From contig JBLIOE010000012.1 of NCBI GenBank assembly GCA_047639555.1, positions 20,745 to 84,744 of the forward strand: a stretch of DNA of 64,000 nt, read 5' to 3'. A program made the position numbers and the translations under genes. The stretch is from JAJRXC01 sp047639555. GTDB taxonomy: Bacteria > Actinomycetota > Acidimicrobiia > Acidimicrobiales > Aldehydirespiratoraceae. Under the pieces are notes generated by a model. The model had not been told where the DNA came from. It did no database searches and saw nothing but the letters and a program-made list of their open reading frames with translations. Every line of letters begins with the position of its first letter. The first letter of the stretch is position 1. This document shows positions 60,261 to 64,000 of the stretch, piece by piece.

Positions 60261-62249
60261 CTACCGACGGGCCAGGCGCCGCCGGGCGCGTCCCGCCGCG
60301 AACAACAGGCCGAGCAGCGCCACGATAGCGAGACCCGATCCGGAGGCGGCGAGCCGACGGGCGCCAACCCGGCCCGCATCGTCAACACGGGCCACCACTC
60401 GATCACTCCTCGACGTCGCGAGGTCGTGATCGGCCGCCGTGTACGCCACCTCAACATCGCGAACCCATTGATCAACGTCTGCGCCAAACAATCCAAGCGA
60501 TGCCACCTGCGAACGGTCGGCCTCGGCCGCCGCTCGCGCGGCCTCAACCGACGCAATACCTGCCGCCTCAGCGCGAAGGGCGAGCGCCGAAGCGATGGTG
60601 TCGGCCGCGAAAGCCTCCTTCGCGACTTGCGGCTGCATCACTCCGAGCCTCTCGGCGCGCTCGGCCACATCGTCTCGCTCGTCAAGCAGGACCTGTGCCG
60701 CGGCCAGCGCCCGATCGGCCGTCTCGAAATCCCAGTTGGACATGGCGATCTCCACTGCAGCCGGGATCCCCCAATCCCCCGCTTGATCAGCGAAGAGTTC
60801 GTAGGTCACGAGCGACGCGGCGCGGGCGCTGACAAGGGCATCCGGCGGATCGGCGAGGACCCAGAGCTCCACCTCGCTCATCCCATCGACATCCACGAGG
60901 GCCGCAGCATCGGCGAAGCGCTGCCAGTCCTCGAGCTCTGGCGGACTCAACAGATCGCCATACCCCGAGGATCCCGAAAGGATCGCTCCGAAGAACGTCC
61001 GCCGACCAGGCGCAGCGAGCCCCGTCAGGGTCCGGTCAAAAATCGCAGCGGACGCGGCATAGCCAAAGTGATCCACGGCCGGATCGCCATCCTGCGGACG
61101 CCATTGTTCGAGCGCAAGAGCGGTCGGGTCATCACCGGCGATGGCCCGACCACTCGCCATGTCCTCACCGTTCTCCACGAACTCGTGACCGAGAGCGGCG
61201 ATGACCAACCAGGAGGCGATGCCTTCGGCGAGCCAGGGGTCGAGTCGATCGTCGAACCATGCGTGGGCGAGCTCGTGAGCGATCACCCGCTCGTCCACTA
61301 CGGGGCCCAGTTCGATCCCGCTTCCCTCGGCCGTACGCACAAATGATCCGCCGAAGCCGTGCACTAGACCCGAGTTCGATTCGCGTATTTCTAACGTTCC
61401 TAGGATCGGCCACGGCATCCCGATCAGCGATTCCAGCGAAGGGATCAGGTTCTCAAGGTGATCGGCGATCAGAACCCGCCACGAGCTATCACCCGGCCAG
61501 GAGGCAAATTCCACGGCAACATCCGTATCGCCGAGCGTCACCGCAAGCCTCTCCAGCGACTCGTCGTGTCGAGCCTCGACCACCGCAACGAACCCGTCGC
61601 CGACCTCGGCGACGTCGTAGATCTGCACCAAACCCGACTCGTAGGGCACCGGCTCATCGATCGACCCCGACAGGTCGACCCAGCGGGTCGAAAACCAACC
61701 GGGCACGACCACCCGTACTGAACCGGCTCCGGCGTCACCAATACCCAACGCTGGGAAACTCACATACGCAGGATTGAACCGGGTGGCGCTCGGAACCCGA
61801 TTCCCCCCGACCTGTCGCAGAACGAAGTCCACAACAAGCTCCGCCGTGCGACCAGGGCCCAGCTCTCGCCCGAGCGCTATCGTCCAACCGACAAAGTCGT
61901 CGGTCAGCTCGCCGGGCTGAACCGCAACCGGCACCCCGTTCCGCGACGCCGATACGGACAAACCGGCACTCGTCGGCAACACCAGAGAAAAGTCGCTGAC
62001 CGCCGCATCGCCCGGCCGCCCGATATTTCGAACCGCCACCCGCGCCGACGCGGTGATCTGCTCGTTGGGCGCATCGACGGTATAGGTCACCGCCGCCGAC
62101 ACCTCAGCGAGATCGACGGCTGCACCATCCTCGCCCAGCGCTACATCATCAACATCCTGGGCCAAGACCGGCGACACGCCCCCGACAACCACCGCCGTTG
62201 CGGCGAGCGCCGCCGCGACTACCAGACGCCAACGCCACCAGATCCGCAC
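60261..62249 (-). CDS. Membrane-anchored zinc metallopeptidase, M1/gluzincin-like
   Basis: 662 residues from GTG 62249. Signal peptide, extracytoplasmic beta-rich N-terminal half, then HELAHAWF (His325-Glu-Leu-Ala-His329) and WLAEGIASWL 18 residues on, giving the HExxH-E zinc motif of gluzincins. One C-terminal membrane helix (GSGLAIVALLGLLFAAG) with an Arg-rich tail follows. It should cleave peptides or proteins outside the cell. It is followed by its HQLAH paralogue, which probably forms a complex with it. Confidence 0.85.
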   Translation of the reverse strand: MRIWWRWRLVVAAALAATAVVVGGVSPVLAQDVDDVALGEDGAAVDLAEVSAAVTYTVDAPNEQITASARVAVRNIGRPGDAAVSDFSLVLPTSAGLSVSASRNGVPVAVQPGELTDDFVGWTIALGRELGPGRTAELVVDFVLRQVGGNRVPSATRFNPAYVSFPALGIGDAGAGSVRVVVPGWFSTRWVDLSGSIDEPVPYESGLVQIYDVAEVGDGFVAVVEARHDESLERLAVTLGDTDVAVEFASWPGDSSWRVLIADHLENLIPSLESLIGMPWPILGTLEIRESNSGLVHGFGGSFVRTAEGSGIELGPVVDERVIAHELAHAWFDDRLDPWLAEGIASWLVIAALGHEFVENGEDMASGRAIAGDDPTALALEQWRPQDGDPAVDHFGYAASAAIFDRTLTGLAAPGRRTFFGAILSGSSGYGDLLSPPELEDWQRFADAAALVDVDGMSEVELWVLADPPDALVSARAASLVTYELFADQAGDWGIPAAVEIAMSNWDFETADRALAAAQVLLDERDDVAERAERLGVMQPQVAKEAFAADTIASALALRAEAAGIASVEAARAAAEADRSQVASLGLFGADVDQWVRDVEVAYTAADHDLATSRSDRVVARVDDAGRVGARRLAASGSGLAIVALLGLLFAAGRARRRLARR

Positions 62250-62291
62250 AACGCGACGGTATCTCTCTCACCCGATGTCTAGGGTCCAGGC

Positions 62292-63143
62292 ATGGCATCC
62301 GGACCGTCTATGGACCTCAAGGCAACGAAATATGCAGAGAACCACGGCGTTGCCACCATCATCCTCTCGCGGCCCGATTCCCACAACGCCTGGACCGGCC
62401 GGATGCACACGGAACTCCGCCACCTGATCGAAGTTGCGGAAACCGCACCCGATGTGAGAGTCATCATCCTCACCGGTGACCCCGCCGGCCGGACGTTCTG
62501 CCCCGGCGGCGACGCCAAAGCCCTTGCCGGCCACGCCGAACGAGGCGGATATGACCCCGGCACCCCCGCCGACCTCGCCCAACCCGGCTACGGCACCCGC
62601 AAAGAATTCGATGCCGACTTTGCTTACCTCCTCGGCCTCGAAACCACTGTGATCGCGGCGGTAAACGGCGCCGCGGCCGGCGTGGGCCTCGCCCTTCTGT
62701 GCTGGTGCGATGTTCGTATCGTCAGCGACACCGCCAAGCTCACAAGCGCGCACGGCAAACTCAACCTCCCCGCCGAATACGGTCTGTCCTGGATTTTGCC
62801 GAGGCTCGTCGGGCGCGGTGCCGCCGTCGACATTCTCCTCACCTCCCGCATCGTCCTTGGGGCAGAAGCCGCCACCATCGGCCTCGCGACGAAAGCCGTC
62901 GGCGCCGACCAGGTGCTTGCGACCGCCGTGGAATATGCCCAGCAACTCATCGACACCGTCAGCCCCCACTCGCTGCGCGCCACCAAACGCCAGCTGGCCA
63001 TCGACACACTCCACGGCAACCCCGCTGACTCCGTACGCGATGCCCAAACCCGCCTCGAGCAGATGATGACCGAAGCCGACTATCGAGAAGGAGCCACCGC
63101 TCTCAACGAACGACGGACACCACGATGGGGCCCCTCCACCTAG
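62292..63143 (+). CDS. Enoyl-CoA hydratase/isomerase family protein
   Basis: 283 residues from ATG 62292. Crotonase blocks: ATIILSRPDSHNAWTGRMHT, TFCPGGDAKALAGHAERGGY, AAVNGAAAGVGLALLCWCDV and LPAEYGLSWILPRLVG. The C-terminal RATKRQLAID helix is typical. It is divergent from the metallopeptidase gene and stands as a single-gene unit ahead of the repeat region. Confidence 0.93.
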   Translation: MASGPSMDLKATKYAENHGVATIILSRPDSHNAWTGRMHTELRHLIEVAETAPDVRVIILTGDPAGRTFCPGGDAKALAGHAERGGYDPGTPADLAQPGYGTRKEFDADFAYLLGLETTVIAAVNGAAAGVGLALLCWCDVRIVSDTAKLTSAHGKLNLPAEYGLSWILPRLVGRGAAVDILLTSRIVLGAEAATIGLATKAVGADQVLATAVEYAQQLIDTVSPHSLRATKRQLAIDTLHGNPADSVRDAQTRLEQMMTEADYREGATALNERRTPRWGPST

Positions 63144-63222
63144 AGCGCTGTTTCACGCAGGGCCGAACGACCTACAACAAACCACTCAAGGACCGAGCCT
63201 CTTGCGCCGTAACAACCATTGT

Positions 63223-63406
63223 CCGGCGGATTCGCCCCCGCCGAACAAAAGTGAGACGGGTGGGGGTTGAACACTCTCTCCGACGCATCGCCACCAGTAC
63301 TCTTCCAGGGTGCTGGAGCACTTGTTCGGCCTCCGCCTCCTCTCGCTTACACGCCGCAGGCAAGCCGGCGACCACACGCCACCCTTCCGGGGTGGCGTTC
63401 TTCGTT
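63223..63406 (+). ncRNA. Candidate structured RNA, copy 1 of a duplicated 184-base element
   Basis: This element recurs at 63731-63914. The core 63259-63346 differs from the second copy at only five positions, all transitions, including about 46 identical bases. It contains CCAG/CTGG and GGTGG/CCACC hairpins and ends in ACGCCACCC/GGGTGGCGT (63376-63384, 63390-63398) followed by TTCTTCGTT, a plausible plus-strand terminator. No protein gene fits the plus strand here. Whether it is a small RNA or a mobile repeat is unresolved. Confidence 0.5.
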
Positions 63407-63412
63407 CTCGAC

Positions 63413-63631
63413 CTAACCCACGATCAGGCTGGCCAACGCCCACACCGTGGCGACGAGACCAACGAGGATAAAGACAACACTCCGGCCGAGCGGAGCCCGC
63501 TCCAAATCCTCATCGTGGTGAGATTGATCGGGAGGACGCACCAGCGCGGCAAGATTGCCGATCACCATCGCGCCGCCAATCGCCAACACCAGAAGCGGCA
63601 ACAAATCCTCGCCCAAGAACATAAGGGCCAT
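63413..63631 (-). CDS. Small two-helix membrane protein
   Basis: 72 residues from ATG 63631, with two hydrophobic helices (LPLLVLAIGGAMVIGNLAAL and SVVFILVGLVATVWALASLI) separated by an acidic/His loop (DQSHHDEDLE). The open frame continues upstream through copy 2 of the repeat, and a TTG at 63697 is a possible alternative start. No family is recognised. It sits between the two repeat copies on the opposite strand. Confidence 0.6.
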   Translation of the reverse strand: MALMFLGEDLLPLLVLAIGGAMVIGNLAALVRPPDQSHHDEDLERAPLGRSVVFILVGLVATVWALASLIVG

Positions 63632-63730
63632 GTTGCTAGCGACAGAGGTCCCAAGCCAAATGGGGCCGAAAGACTCGTTCCCACTCGTGCCCTTCAAAAA
63701 CCGCCGTTCCGCACCGATACAAACAGTGGC

Positions 63731-63914
63731 CGCCGGATTCGCCCCCGGCAGCCACAGAGAGATAGGTGGGGGTTGAACACTCCCTCCAACACATCGCCAC
63801 CAGCACTTTTCCAGGGTGCTGGAGCACTTGTTCGGCCTCCGCCTCCTCTCGCTAGACACGCCGCACCCAAGCCGCGGACCACACGCCACCCTTATTGGGG
63901 TGGCGTTCTGCGTT
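63731..63914 (+). ncRNA. Candidate structured RNA, copy 2 of a duplicated 184-base element
   Basis: This is the second copy of the element at 63223-63406, 506 to 508 bases downstream. The terminal hairpin ACGCCACCC/GGGTGGCGT (63883-63891, 63898-63106 shifted to 63898-63906) keeps the stem while its loop differs (TTATTG instead of TTCCG). A changed loop with an unchanged stem suggests selection for RNA structure. The end of the element touches the stop codon of the minus-strand gene at 63913. Confidence 0.5.
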
Positions 63915-64000
63915 AGAAGTCGGTGTCGGCCACTTCCTCACGGATTGCCGTCGTCTGCTCGAAGTCAGTCGCCGTCTGGCGCCGTACACGGCTCGACCAC
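63913..64000 (-). CDS. C-terminal fragment of an unknown minus-strand gene
   Basis: Reading from the window edge on the minus strand the frame is open (RVRRQTATDFEQTTAIREEV and on) and stops at TAA 63913-63915. Only about 28 residues are available, so the family cannot be named. It ends beside repeat copy 2. Confidence 0.45.
   Translation of the reverse strand, partial: WSSRVRRQTATDFEQTTAIREEVADTDF

Noticed and set aside
60234..61346. 370-codon plus-strand frame across the peptidase region
   Set aside because: It is rich in Arg and Gly with no domain, and opposes a gene with a clear zinc motif.
1..64000. CRISPR arrays, tRNA or rRNA genes and complete insertion sequences
   Set aside because: No regular spaced repeats, cloverleaf-like segments, rRNA stretches or transposase genes were found on either strand.

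Overview
The window reads as chromosome of a high-GC Gram-positive bacterium, most likely an Acidimicrobiia-type actinobacterium. This is inferred, not proven. Supporting signs are high GC with GTG/TTG starts, an F420-type luciferase-like oxidoreductase, a mycothiol-dependent maleylpyruvate-isomerase-like protein, Thr-rich lipoprotein linkers and many acyl-CoA and amidohydrolase genes. No rRNA, tRNA, CRISPR array, phage or intact insertion sequence was seen. Genes are densely packed, often with 4-base start/stop overlaps.

Layout. 1-8252: tail of a probable CoA-transferase, an ArsR regulator, then a tight operon (SDR, hydantoinase A and B, FAD oxidoreductase, HpcH/HpaI aldolase, aminotransferase) that looks like a catabolic pathway for a cyclic amide or amino compound. 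8253-9733: a structured non-coding region with a minus-strand terminator, then a decayed diguanylate cyclase. 9734-12863: glycoside hydrolase and acyl-CoA dehydrogenase genes divergent from an HxlR-SCP2 regulator. 12893-15074: enoyl-CoA hydratase, a lipoprotein and a MarR regulator. 15141-21318: a seven-gene operon (cupin, amidohydrolase, CoA ligase, amidohydrolase, unknown, TauD dioxygenase, nitrilase) divergent from marR across a palindrome. 21388-24096: phosphoenolpyruvate carboxylase. 24227-29348: more amidohydrolases and an SDR, followed by a GcvT-like pseudogene.

30206-34140: DUF427 protein, an ECF sigma factor with a large membrane-anchored partner, YaaA and a small zinc-ribbon protein. 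34249-41114: enolase-superfamily and zinc alcohol dehydrogenases, a broken beta-helix gene, and an operon of PhyH, iron alcohol dehydrogenase, glutamine-synthetase-like ligase and glutamine amidotransferase. 41111-49974: acyltransferase, a broken zinc-ribbon gene, Fe superoxide dismutase, GNAT, SRPBCC/DUF1330-like/PhyH operon, YHYH and DUF305 secreted proteins. 49974-64000: LLM oxidoreductase divergent from a sulfatase, a mycothiol enzyme, VapBC, fatty-acid-type enzymes, a peptidase/pseudopeptidase pair and two copies of a 184-base repeated element.

The most notable non-gene signals are two families of long near-perfect hairpins used as terminators, a candidate small RNA at 8341-8490, the duplicated element at 63223 and 63731, and two genes whose only sensible start is CTG inside a CTGA overlap. 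Four pseudogenes with independent lesions suggest ongoing gene loss in otherwise compact DNA.
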